Assembly: GCA_012845835.1 (NCBI GenBank)
Contig: JABAKD010000001.1
Location: forward strand, 17,843,251 to 17,907,250
Direction: 5' to 3'
Length of the DNA stretch: 64,000 bases
Origin: Undaria pinnatifida
Taxonomy: Eukaryota; Sar; Phaeophyceae; Laminariales; Alariaceae
Part shown: positions 55,271 to 64,000 of the stretch, one piece after another
Layout of the letters: each line of letters starts with the position of its first letter
Numbering within the stretch: position 1 is the first letter of the stretch
Translations under genes and position numbers: made by a program
Notes under the pieces: model-generated
Told to the model about the DNA's origin: nothing
Seen by the model: the letters and a program-made list of their open reading frames with translations, nothing else
The model's database searches: none

Positions 55271-55357
55271 CGTCGAGCAGATCGAACTCCGCGACCTCGA
55301 ATACATTGGCAGGTTCGCCTGCGATCGCGAGCAGTTCGTCATCGCCAGTGCCAGTAC
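55271..55357 (-). CDS. vWA domain, exon 2 (C-terminal end)
   Basis: A strong acceptor (TATCTTCTCCCGCTGCAG) ends at 55358 and a donor (GTAATCC) begins at 55270. The 87-base exon encodes DDELLAIAGEPANVFEVAEF followed by DLLDG. It fits the last strand and helix of vWA domains, where the pattern L.xIAGxPxNVFEVxDFxxLDxI is common. It starts in phase 1, which completes the split Gly codon left by exon 1, and it also ends in phase 1. No stop codon is inside, so further exons are expected downstream. Confidence 0.65.
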
Positions 55358-56721
55358 CTGCAGCGGGAGAAGATAGGGCACATTCAAGACAGATGTTGTT
55401 GCATTCTGTTCTTGTAAATCGCGGGGACTGGCGCATGGCAAAGCACTTGCGCTCCTGTGTACGTTGACCCTGCGTTGGACAAGCAATAATATGCTCCAAA
55501 CATCAAATGGTGCGATAGTCAGAAGCTAGGTATCGGTACAGTCGCGATGTGCGCCGTCGTATTCGTTTTGCTCAGCCGTGGTGTGTGACCTGTGGCAAGA
55601 ATGAATCCACTGCCGGTCCCCCCTGCGCCCGCCACGGTTGTTTGGCAGCACGTGTGGGAGTCGGTACATGTGCGATGGCGCACCGGCTTGAACTGAACTT
55701 GGTAACACTGATAACATCAACACGCACACGTTAGAGGAGCTGAAAAACAATTGTAAATCGCGGAGTGCGGCTCAACATAAGCTCACAGGCGTGGACTAGC
55801 GCTAGATACGAGGGTTATACACAGCACTTCCGCTTGTGTGTATGTCGGCCACGCTGTTGGGGGCCAAACAAATGGTCACGTTCGTGAGTGATCGGAGAGT
55901 TGAGGGTAGACATTGGTCTATGTGCGATATGTCCTCTTATGGACCGAGGGACAGTATTTGAGGGGCGTCTTATCACGCCCTACGATGGGGGCAGATATCC
56001 CTCTTCGGCTAAACACGTTTCTGAACGACGGAGGTCCTTAACCCTATGGATACCTAGCCGAAAAATGGAAAATATTGTATCCCATAAAAAAAAGACTGCT
56101 TGTTGGCTCCTTTAAGAACTTAGGTACACTAAAGGCAAGGAATTTGTCCCATTCGCGACAAAACGGACCTCTACCTTAGATAGCGCATACAGAGGCAGGC
56201 AGATCTTTGCGCCCGGGTACCAGATTCGGGGTAGGCAGCAGGCTCTCAGCCAACCATATTCATTGGATAATATATTTAGTCTCGATCCGTGATTTCACAT
56301 TGTTTGGAAGATTCCATAGGGAAACCGTCGGGACGCCAGCCCGTGAGTTTAGTGATATTTTGGATGCATGTAGGCCATAGATGTGGCCGTCAGCTCCAGA
56401 TGGTTGATTTGTGATGAGTGATGTGCTAATAGTATACAGTTCCTCAACTGAAGATCCCCATAAATAATTGGGGCATCTCTAGACTACAGTCAAGCGTCTA
56501 GTCTCCCACTCTGCGGATGGACCGATGTATTTCATTTTTCTGTGGAACTCTACGCGAACGGCATTTGGCGTGTCCTCTGCTTAAGTTAAAAGGCTTCCTC
56601 GGAACATCCCCACATGGCAAGGTACCCGCTGGCGAAAGAAGACGATGCGGACCGAAAACCCAACCCTGTACTAACCGATTATCGCGACGACAACCATTAA
56701 TTGATGCTGCTGCATACTCAC
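55358..56721 (-). other. Intron of vWA gene (1,364 bp)
   Basis: It runs from the donor GTGAGTATG (56721) to the acceptor CTTCTCCCGCTGCAG (55358) and is phase 1. The exon join keeps the vWA reading frame exactly. A reversed family A copy sits inside, at about 55973-56110. Confidence 0.65.
55973..56110 (-). repeat. Family A fragment inside vWA intron
   Basis: The + strand reads CGCCCTACGATGGGGGCAG, AAACACGTTTCTGAACGACG, GAGGTCCTTAACCC and GGATACCTAGCCG. This is the TIR and landmark order of a reverse-oriented family A copy truncated on the right. Confidence 0.5.
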
Positions 56722-57127
56722 CTACTCCCACCGCAAACACGGCTATCCCTTCAAGTCTAGTCTCGTCCGCCGCCGTAGTGGTGTCGGCAGGGAAATTGAT
56801 CCGGCCGTCGACTATGGCGATCATGAAGGATGTTGTTGGGTCATTAGCGCCTAAGAGCACGCGGCCTTCGTCAATGCTGAGGTTGGTGGGCGTACCTCCC
56901 GTAGATTAGGTGTCGGCATCGGCGAAGTCGTTGAAAAATTGGGCGGAGTCGAAGTTACCGCACGAGAAGAGAGAGGTTGAGTACAGCACATAGAATGCAT
57001 GTCCTCCGTTGTCCAACAGTATCGTGGCAGCAAACGCGGCAACGGCGTCCTGGGCAAAGGCCTGCTCAATAATACATTCGTCGTGGCCGATGGTGCCTGA
57101 CCCGTCCATAATTACGGCCAAGTTGAC
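56722..57127 (-). pseudogene. vWA domain, exon 1, with in-frame TAA
   Basis: After an acceptor (TTTTTTGTACTGTCAG) the exon opens with VNLAVIMDGSGTIG, containing the MIDAS Asp and Ser of DxSxS type, here DGSGT. It continues with AFAQDAVAAFAATILLDNGG and YVLYSTSLFSCG. It then reads DADT followed by TAA at 56908-56906. The same frame resumes at once with STGGTPT (the second MIDAS Thr), GRVLLGANDPTTSFMIAIVD (third MIDAS Asp) and EGIAVFAVGV. It ends at the donor (G followed by GTGAGT). vWA domains bind ligands or collagen-like partners through a metal ion, usually outside the cell. The single stop where vWA proteins often have Tyr suggests a pseudogene, a recent null allele or a sequencing error. 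An upstream exon with the signal peptide is expected but was not found. Confidence 0.7.
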
Positions 57128-58145
57128 CTGACAGTACAAAAAACGCAATCACAGCGATTATCTTCTTTTTGTGTTTGTTGATTACAAGTTCAAGAAAACA
57201 GATGAATGTAGGACCCTCCGTAAAGGCAAAAAGTGGCTTGGAAATAAAATGCTTAGGTTTTTCAATGTCTCTCCCACCGTTCAACTCCGATCTCGAGCCG
57301 AGAGAGTCGCTCCCTCGACCACTCTCTCCGCTGGCGAGTTCCCAGGCCTTCGATGGGCCTGTACGCGCGCGTAGTCTCAACAAGGGCACTAAGCGCAGTT
57401 GGGTGCTGCGAACCCGACTTGATCTCGTTTGAGTGGATCGTCTGGAGGTGTTTCTGTGGCAGGGACTTATGAAACATGAGGAAGCATCTGTCTGGATTGC
57501 AGGAAATACGCGTTAAACAAACGTCGGGTGCCTTCTTGCGTTTTGATACCACCAAACGCAAAAGAAAATTGTGTCGCCTAAAACCCCACGGAAAGTCAAC
57601 CAACCATTTGGACCGATTGTCGGCTAAAGCACGTCGATCGATTTCCAGCGACCTGTCCAATGGTCTTCATGTTTCATCGAGTTGTTACCTCGGCGCTGTC
57701 TCTCCAGGCGCAACGAAAAAACCTCCACAGATGGCTGGGGCCACCCAGAAGAACACAATGGACACTACTCATCGCCGTGATTAAAGCAGGAAGCGCGAAA
57801 GGGTGGCTGAGAAAGCGTGACCAATAGGCGCAACCTCAGAGATAGGCGCTGGTGAGTGAAGGTTGTTTGGTGGTGTCCCTGACGCGTGCGTTCGCCCTGC
57901 TCAAATTTACCGACGTCGGACGTACACCAGAAGACCGAAACGGCACGTTATTATGGTTGATCTAGTTCTGTAATCTTAGATATGCCGTCGTCGAACTGAC
58001 GTCAGAAAACCGAAACCGTTGAGCGAGTCCGGCGTTTTCGATCCTCGCCTGTTTTGGTGTGTGTCGCCGCGGTCCAGTAGACACACGTGCTTGCCAAAGC
58101 CTCGGTAGCACTATATGCTGTGACATTGTGTGGGAGCCGTTACAG
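57128..58145. other. No gene recognised upstream of vWA exon
   Basis: Plus-strand frames at 57169-57432 and 57476-57784 and minus frames to 57660 are open but carry no domain I know. The basic + frame (with RKGKKWLGNKMLRFF) might be a gene fragment. The 5' exons of the vWA gene should lie here or beyond if the gene is complete. Confidence 0.25.
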
Positions 58146-58149
58146 GGAA

Positions 58150-58455
58150 GGCAACACTTACGATAGGGAGGTTATGTTGTTGTTGTTGTGGTTGTTGTTG
58201 TTGTTGTTGTTTTTCCCCAGTGGCTCCTGGTCCCTCTCGCGAGTGGTCCCCCGGTTGATATTTGGATATAAAGCTTTAATCCTGTGTTGTTAGTGTTCCG
58301 ATTCGAGTCCGCAATGGCATTGACAGCGACGCTGGGGAAACACAACAATCGCCGAAGTACTTGTTTTGGTTGGTGAGGCACAGAGCTACTCGTAACGAGT
58401 GGCCCAAACCCGGCAGCAAAGTCGGGGACACCCCCCCCCTCTGTAGCCTTGGTCT
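58150..58455 (+). mobile_element. Family B element with GTT expansion
   Basis: A left-end-like TTACGATAGGGAGG precedes a (GTT)n tract (58171-58211). Palindromes CTCGCGAG near 58236 and GCTACTCGTAACGAGTGGCC near 58386 follow. The right end is GGGACACCCCCCCCCTCTGT followed by AGCCTTGGTC, parallel to 34879-35137. Confidence 0.5.
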
Positions 58456-58626
58456 GAAATTTGTGTGGAGCGTACCCTCTTCCACATGAGAAATCCAGCC
58501 GTGGGCGGTTGGTAATTTTGTTTCGTATCGGCTGCGTCCGGTCGTCGAACCTTGTGCTCGTTCGCACGACTACATGCTTAATGAGGGGCGTTTCCTTTAT
58601 TAACCTTGTTTGAGAATTCGATAGGC

Positions 58627-58895
58627 GACGCGTGAAACGGTACAGGCGCACCAAATTTTCTCAGGCTCCTCACACGAGGGGCGTTAGACCTTTTGCACAA
58701 GTTATATTCGGGGAAAAACAAGGTAGGTAGACTATACTACAGTAGTAGGTAGGTGCTGACCAATCCCATGGTCCAGGTGTACAACGATTAGCATTTCACC
58801 AAAAAACATTTTTTTTCGACGGTTCTGCGTCAAGGAGCCCCGTCATTCAACACCTGTTACGGAAAAAAATCGCTGCCTCTATCGTAGCACGCTTC
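58627..58895 (+). mobile_element. Family A MITE-like element
   Basis: The left end, GACGCGTGAAACGGTACAGG, and the right end, TGCCTCTATCGTAGCACGCT, form inverted repeats. Inside are GGCTCCTCACACGAGGGGCG, CAATCCCATGGTCCAGGTGT and CAAGGAGCCCCGTCATTCAA. Confidence 0.65.
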
Positions 58896-59445
58896 AGCCT
58901 CATCCGTGTACAGGCTGCTTAAAGCTGCGCGCGATACATTTCGAGCGCGTCCAAAGTACATGCCGTTTTCGCGAGTGCGTTGCTGATTTTGAGCACGCAA
59001 GCATGTTTTGTGAGCCCTTGCAAAGCTTTTCGAAGGGCATTTTTTTTTCAATATTTTTTTCGTCAGACGTTACGTGATAGAAGCACGTTCAGTCCTATAA
59101 TGCTTATGGGATTTTGGGCCACAAGGGAAACCAAATTCATCAGGAAGAATAAACAAAAAATTTTCCACCTTCTGACTATAATAGCTAAGCAAGGGCACAC
59201 CAAACACGTGAGCGAAGTTTCTGGATCTACTTCACAAAACGACGTGGACATCGGCACTTTGGTCCGCCAAACCGCATTCTTCGAAGTACATACACAATAT
59301 AGCCATCATAATACTTTTTTTGACACTAAATCGATTTCGTCAAACAAACCCAAAATCGACACAGCTCTGTCAGATCTTTGACTCTTTAGTCGCGCTAAAC
59401 TTCCTACAAAAATGTGTTGGGGCGGCTGGCACCTTTTCGCTTTCG
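58896..59445. other. No gene recognised
   Basis: A 133-codon + frame (58980-59381) is rich in Phe, Thr and Lys and has no recognised domain. Nothing else is seen. Confidence 0.35.
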
Positions 59446-59710
59446 GACATATGCTTGGGCAGAGGTGCACCAACCATTGTTGTTTTTTAGCCCCGCATCG
59501 TACTCGGCTTGAAGAGCTCTACACGTCATCCAAAAGCCGATTTTTGAGTAAGCTGAAGGTGCAGCTCGATAGAACAGATTTATGGCCTATAGGTGTTGAG
59601 AATCATGGGCCTAAACAAAGTACGGTATTATTGTGGTATTTTCACGATTTTGGGTTAAAGAGCCCCGACATTAAAAACATAATCCCCCTCTCCTATCGAC
59701 AGCATGCCTC
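59446..59710 (+). mobile_element. Family A MITE-like element
   Basis: The left TIR is TATGCTTGGGCAGAGGTGCA. Inside are GAAGAGCTCTACACG, CTGAAGGTGCAGCTCGATAG, TGGCCTATAGGTGTTGAGAA and TTGGGTTAAAGAGCCCCGAC. The right end is CTCCTATCGACAGCATGC. Confidence 0.55.
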
Positions 59711-60126
59711 TTCGACGGGAAAAATAAAAACAACATAGTCGGGCGATTATTTGGGGTGCTGTACGTAGCTGAAACAGTGAAATGCCGATATCGAAACTAG
59801 AATCAAGCGTTTAGCCGACATCAACACCCTACCATCGCGGCTAGACGCTTATCTAAACTGCATGCCATAATGCATGAGAGAGACCCGGGAAACGTTCCAT
59901 CATATTTAAATTGTAAGAATACGGGAACACCAAGTAATATAGTTCAGAAAAAACCCTAAGAAGCCATTTCCGACCGCTTTGAGACGTCAGATACGTGTTA
60001 AGGTAGGGCCTCGAAAGGCCCGCAATTATCTGATTTGATAGGTAATTGGCCATTTTCGTATGAGAGGTTGGCGTTATCTATTCGGAGTAGTCAGGAAACG
60101 AAACCGAGGCATGCGCCTCGACCCTC
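59711..60126. other. No gene recognised
   Basis: Nothing supported is seen before the GTT microsatellite. Confidence 0.4.
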
Positions 60127-60127
60127 A

Positions 60128-60138
60128 GTTGTTGTTGC

Positions 60139-60183
<45 letters not shown>

Positions 60184-60250
60184 GGTTGTTGTTGTTGTTG
60201 TTGTTGCTGTTGTTGTTGTTGTTGTTGTTGTCGTTGTTGTTGTTGTTGTC

Positions 60251-60309
<59 letters not shown>

Positions 60310-60325
60310 CGTTGTTGTTGTTGTT
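60128..60325. repeat. (GTT)n microsatellite, about 200 bp
   Basis: This is a long GTT array with isolated interruptions (GCT, GGT, GTC). Poly-Val, poly-Leu and poly-Asn open frames over it are artefacts. Confidence 0.95.
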
Positions 60326-60329
60326 ACTA

Positions 60330-60810
60330 TCCGGGGCCCTGTGGAAGTAATAAAGCCGGTTCTCTAACACGGCGAAGAAAGTGACTACTCGCCGAGGGCC
60401 TGCTCAATGGGCACATTTTTTTTTGCAATTTTTGTTTTGGACGGAGGGGCTCGTTGTCCCAACTTTGTCACCTTTTCGCTTTCTACTGATCAATCACTTT
60501 AGTTGAATGCTTAGGTAATATCATGGTTCACCGGCTGCACTTATATTTTCCCTGTTTTTTTCTCAGAGGGATACAGTCTCATCAATATATGGCGCCTCTC
60601 TATTGTACACCTAACGAGGCTTTATTGCACACGTTAGCCAGATAGTAATATTGGAAAACAGTATGACCATGCCATGTCTTTCTCCCGTTCATTGCGGCTA
60701 GTATGGATCCAACGAAGCGGCATTCATTTAGTATTACTGCATGCAGGATTTCGCCGGGCAAAACACTTAGCGCTTTCAACGGAAATCAGTTTGGTAATAT
60801 ATTATTAAAA
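60330..60810. other. No gene recognised
   Basis: A weak family A-like passage (TTTTTTTGCAATTTTTGTTT, then GGAGGGGCTCGTTGTCCCAA) lies near 60420-60465. No gene is seen. Confidence 0.35.
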
Positions 60811-60814
60811 AAAT

Positions 60815-62150
60815 TAAAATACGCTCCAGCTAGCTGTGACATCGAACATTTTGTCGAAACTCATCTTTGCAAGCTGTGTGTGATACTCCGATCGCGCGTA
60901 TCACGGGTTGTTGTGTGTCCTCATTAGGGATATAGGTCGGCGACTCCCCTTGCAACTACAGTGTAGCTACCAGGGTCAACAGGGTGATGTTAGGAAGTCT
61001 GTGCGCGGAAACTATAAAACCCGTTTCTGAGGGGGACAAAATCTGACAGCTAGCTGCTGTGGAAGGAAATGCATCAATTTATCAAGTGAATCCTGTAAGT
61101 CGAATAACCGGTGAGGGGGGTGGGGCGGAGTTTTTAAGGACGTGGGGGCCTGATTTTGATCAAAGGGGGGCGCGAGGGGGGGGAAGGGGGGAAGGACACG
61201 GGTGGGGCAGGTCAATTTGTTCGTGAAAACTATAAATATTTCTTGTGGGGGAGGGGGAATGTGGCGGGGGCGGGGGCGGGGGCGGGGGGAGAGGGCTTTA
61301 GGTCGCATAGATGTAGGGGTTGGCTATACGCGGGGTGCTAGGTCTAGGCGATGGTGCGGGTGTTCGGTGAAGGAGGGGGCGTTGGGGACGGGGGTCGGTG
61401 GGAATTGCAGCAGCGGCATGGGCGGCTCTAAAACGATAACGAGGCGATATCCAGGGCGTGGAAGCGTTTATTACTCTGGCGGATTTCGATAGTAGGTGGG
61501 GCGTTCATGCAGGAGGAAACGATGGGAACAAAAAAAAACAAGAAAAGAAAAAGGCGGGGGAGGGGGGGGAGAGGAAGGGTTTTCGAGAGGTTCAGGTCAC
61601 ATATAATATCAAAATCAAGGATTTGGTCGACACTGCTGATGTTCGCAACATTGTGTGTGATCTTTCGATCGCGCGTATTAATCATATATGTAGGGGCAAT
61701 CATATATGTAGGGGCCTACTATACGCGCGGTGCTGGGTCTAGGATCGTGCGGGGTGTGGGAAAGGAGGGGGCGTTGGAGGGGGGGAGGGGGGATGAATGA
61801 AATCTACGTCATGGATGGCTAGAAAGATAATGACGTGATATCAATGGCTTATTAGTGTTTATTACTCTGGCCGATTTCGATTGTAAGTGGGGCGTTTGAA
61901 CGCACTGGGCGGGGAACAAAGGGGGGGGGGGGGAGAGGAGTTGGAGCTACGGCATGGATGGCTAGATGGATAATGAGATGATATCAGCTGGCTGGTAGTG
62001 TTTACTACTCTGGCAGATTTTGATTTCAGGTGGTGCGTTTAAACAAGAGGGATCGGAGGGGTGGGGGGGGGGCGGGGCGGCGAGCATTTCAATATGTGCG
62101 CGGAAACTATAAACCCTAGAAAGGGACGAATCTGACGGTTGCAGCAAGAA
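60815..62150 (+). repeat. Family C copy with tandem 3' modules
   Basis: The head and core cover 60815-61065 and a G-rich body follows to about 61600. A diverged head (GATTTGGTCGACACTGCTGA) begins near 61618. Then the module ATGGATGGCTAGAAAGATAA, GTGTTTATTACTCTGGC and GATTTCGATTGTAAGTGG recurs as three diverged tandem units (about 61420-61510, 61808-61900 and 61950-62045). It ends with CGGAAACTATAAACCC. Confidence 0.65.
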
Positions 62151-62459
62151 GACACCCCATTAAATCACCCGCCTGGTAATGTTTATTTTTCTAGAAGGTT
62201 TGATGTTACATGTAGTATGCAACCCAGTTCTTAGGTGTAGTAAACAACGTGTTTAAAGCCTCTTAATTTGTTATTGTACATGGATCGAAAGATATATAGA
62301 ATATTTCAATCGATAGGTACAATCATGTAAATACCTTTGTTTTCTGACATCGCTAATTATTATATGCATATTGCCAAATACAACAGGCGAGGTGATGGTC
62401 ATGCAATGTCACCGCCATTGAGAACGACAGGGAGAGATGCGAATCGGTTATTCAGTTAT
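62151..62459. other. No gene recognised
   Basis: Nothing is recognised in this AT-rich interval between two family C copies. Confidence 0.4.
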
Positions 62460-62650
62460 ATTATAAAATTATAATTACACTTCAGCTGTATGATCAAAGA
62501 TTTCGTCGAAACTCATCTGTACAAGCTGTGTGTGATACTCCGATCGCGCGTATTACTGAGTGTGTGTCCTCATTAAGGATACACCCCCTTGAAACTACAG
62601 TGCATATTGTACCAGGGTCAACAGGGCGATGTTAATCAATCGCTAATGTA
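62460..62650 (+). repeat. Family C head and core, truncated
   Basis: This copy has ACACTTCAGCTGTATGATCA, GATTTCGTCGAAACTCATCT, GTGTGTGATACTCCGATCGC, CCTCATTAAGGATACA and GGGTCAACAGGGCGATGTTA. It lacks the palindrome (deleted) and the G-rich body. Confidence 0.65.
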
Positions 62651-62959
62651 TATATGTGTATGGGGGGACTTGTGACCAAGGGAAGGTACCTCATCTTCCC
62701 TGGGTGGGGTGGGACTTCGACGATGGCCCAAGCGGCAACTTTAGCAACTTGATGGCTCCACGATCCCCAGCCACCCTGTGATTAGCCGATGGGGGGTGGG
62801 GTTTTCACACGGTGCGGGGTGGTATCAACAACGGGGGGGCTCTGTTTTCGAATGCTAGTCTGGTGGAGGGGAAGGATTCTCATCCGTGGATGAGACCTTA
62901 TCCTCTCCCGGTCCGAAACGATCTCGGGGTTGGTCCGAAGGGAAATTCCTGCCGCGCGC

Positions 62960-63085
62960 TGGCTCCGTGAGCCCCAAGAAACCAGCAATCATCCGACGGG
63001 GGTGGGGTTTCCACCCCATACCTGGCTTCCTGAGCTCCAAGAAATCAGCAATCATCCGATGGGGGTGGGTTTTCCGCCCCATACC
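62960..63085. repeat. 63-bp tandem duplication
   Basis: Two copies start TGGCTCCGTGAGCCCCAAGA (62960) and TGGCTTCCTGAGCTCCAAGA (63023). Each ends with an internal G/C stem (GGGGTGG and CCACCCC in the first). A diverged third relative lies at about 62770-62815. Confidence 0.8.
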
Positions 63086-63119
63086 CGGGGCCGCATCGAC
63101 CCCGGGATCCATCATTTCT

Positions 63120-64000
63120 TTGCACGTCTTCTTAGTCGCAGATGTTTGGAAGGTGTCCTGACCCTGAGATGGGACTCTGTCCTCCTCTAGCGCCGCTGAT
63201 TCCAGGAGCCAAGGCCGTTCGGCTTTCAGACGATAGAGTCGGGGTATCTACACCACTCGGGGCGGTGTTGATACGGGGGATCGCCGTCTCAATCTCCGGT
63301 TGATCGGAGATGTAGAAATGTGAAGGCAGTCCTTGACCGAGAATGATACCCTTGTCTATCCGGCCTGCGGAGGAACCTCGATGGCTCCATAGTTAGTTGC
63401 AACATTCATCATTCTTGTTCGAAACCAACTTCTTAGGAAGAGCAGGCGGCGTCTGGCAGAGACTTGATAGGCCAGCCAACGACCAGAATCGACTTTCAAA
63501 GTCGTTCTTCAGGAGCAAGGCTGGCTTGTTCGCTGTGAGGACTGCCTCGGATTTGTTGGGGTTGATCAGCACCCCACGGCCACGGCTCGGCGTATTAAAA
63601 TATCTGGGGAGTCCTGCTGGTTGAATTGCCCACCCACCACACACACGACAAGATGGGGCTGAGACGGTCTTGTTGGCTGGGCAATGATGCAGAGAGAGGC
63701 AGACATATAGACGAGATTTTCTGTATCGTATAGTAGGGACGAACAAGATCCTAGGAATGTTTCACATAAGGAACGCGGCGACGCCCCAAAAAAGACGTTA
63801 TGCACGGCATTGCTACATGTAGTTACTCAGCCCAGGCCTTGTTATGTACCATGCCTTATCTCATCATGCCAGGAGACACCAGGATCTCTCCTTTCAAGAG
63901 CAACGTCAGCGTAGCGTTTGCACAGACACAACGCTAGCAAATATCTGCTCCGAAGTACACAGAGTTTCAGACTACAGCACATACCTACATATCTGGTACT
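63120..64000. other. No gene recognised; possible LINE RT trace
   Basis: The minus-strand frame 63746-63393 contains VLINPNKSEAVLTAN, which resembles the NPxKSExx(L/V) motif of non-LTR reverse transcriptases. The flanking sequence does not confirm it. Nothing else is recognised up to the window end. Confidence 0.2.

Noticed and set aside
56906-56908. Reassigned TAA codon (alternative genetic code) in the vWA exon
   Set aside because: One case is far weaker evidence than a simple mutation. The retroelement lesions and ordinary stops elsewhere give no sign of TAA reassignment.
60035-60367. Poly-Val, poly-Leu and poly-Asn ORFs
   Set aside because: They are translations of the GTT microsatellite in different frames.

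Overview
The window looks like nuclear DNA of a repeat-rich, intron-containing eukaryote. Evidence is the low density of credible coding sequence, the absence of operons, splice-bounded exons, many dispersed short non-autonomous elements, microsatellites and a tyrosine-recombinase (DIRS-type) retroelement. The sequence does not fix the species. The retroelement proteins and the vWA gene with a long intron remind me of stramenopiles such as brown algae or oomycetes, but that is a memory-based impression held with low confidence.

The best-supported genes are three. (1) 17.96-23.4 kb: a GC-rich DIRS-like element in the order gag-like ORF, uncharacterised GC-rich interval, reverse transcriptase, RNase H, tyrosine recombinase. 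It is all on the + strand and is broken by several in-frame stops and frameshifts, so it looks dead. (2) 57.13-55.27 kb, minus strand: a von Willebrand factor A domain split over two exons by a 1,364-bp phase-1 intron. The join is frame-perfect, but one in-frame TAA interrupts exon 1. Further down the same strand (54.28-53.54 kb) lie a duplicated beta-type module and a Tyr/Asn/Pro repeat that may belong to the same gene. (3) 36.21-35.96 kb, minus strand: one exon of an SMP-30/gluconolactonase-like protein.

Most of the rest is a mosaic of short repeat families that I defined by eye. Family A (about 250-320 bp) has terminal inverted repeats near GACGCGTGCTACGATAGAGG and over 20 copies or fragments, two of which are composite arrays with the same internal junction. 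Family B (about 200-280 bp) has TIRs near GGCTACGGTAGGGGGG and internal palindromes near GTCACTCGCGCGAGTGAC. Family C (0.25-1.3 kb) starts with a conserved head and ends in orientation-locked poly-G tracts. Family D shares a related head and twice lies directly upstream of C. Family E is a conserved block of about 120 bp. There are also two tRNA-derived SINE-like copies, tandem duplications (27.7, 31.1, 37.6, 38.3, 40.6 and 63.0 kb), a telomere-like TTAGGG tract and microsatellites.

Layout: 0-17 kb, families A, B, E and D with no gene recognised. 18-23.4 kb, retroelement. 23.4-25.8 kb, families D and C plus SINE-like copies. 25.9-35 kb, mostly unassigned, with weak coding-like tracts and tandem duplications. 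36 kb, SMP-30 exon followed by a C copy. 37-46 kb, tandem repeats and families A, D and C. 46-49.7 kb, diverged repeats with a coding flavour. 50-53.5 kb, families C, B and A. 53.5-57.1 kb, vWA-associated locus. 58-64 kb, families B, A and C, a long GTT microsatellite and a tandem GC-rich block. No rRNA, functional tRNA, CRISPR array or prokaryotic gene was seen.
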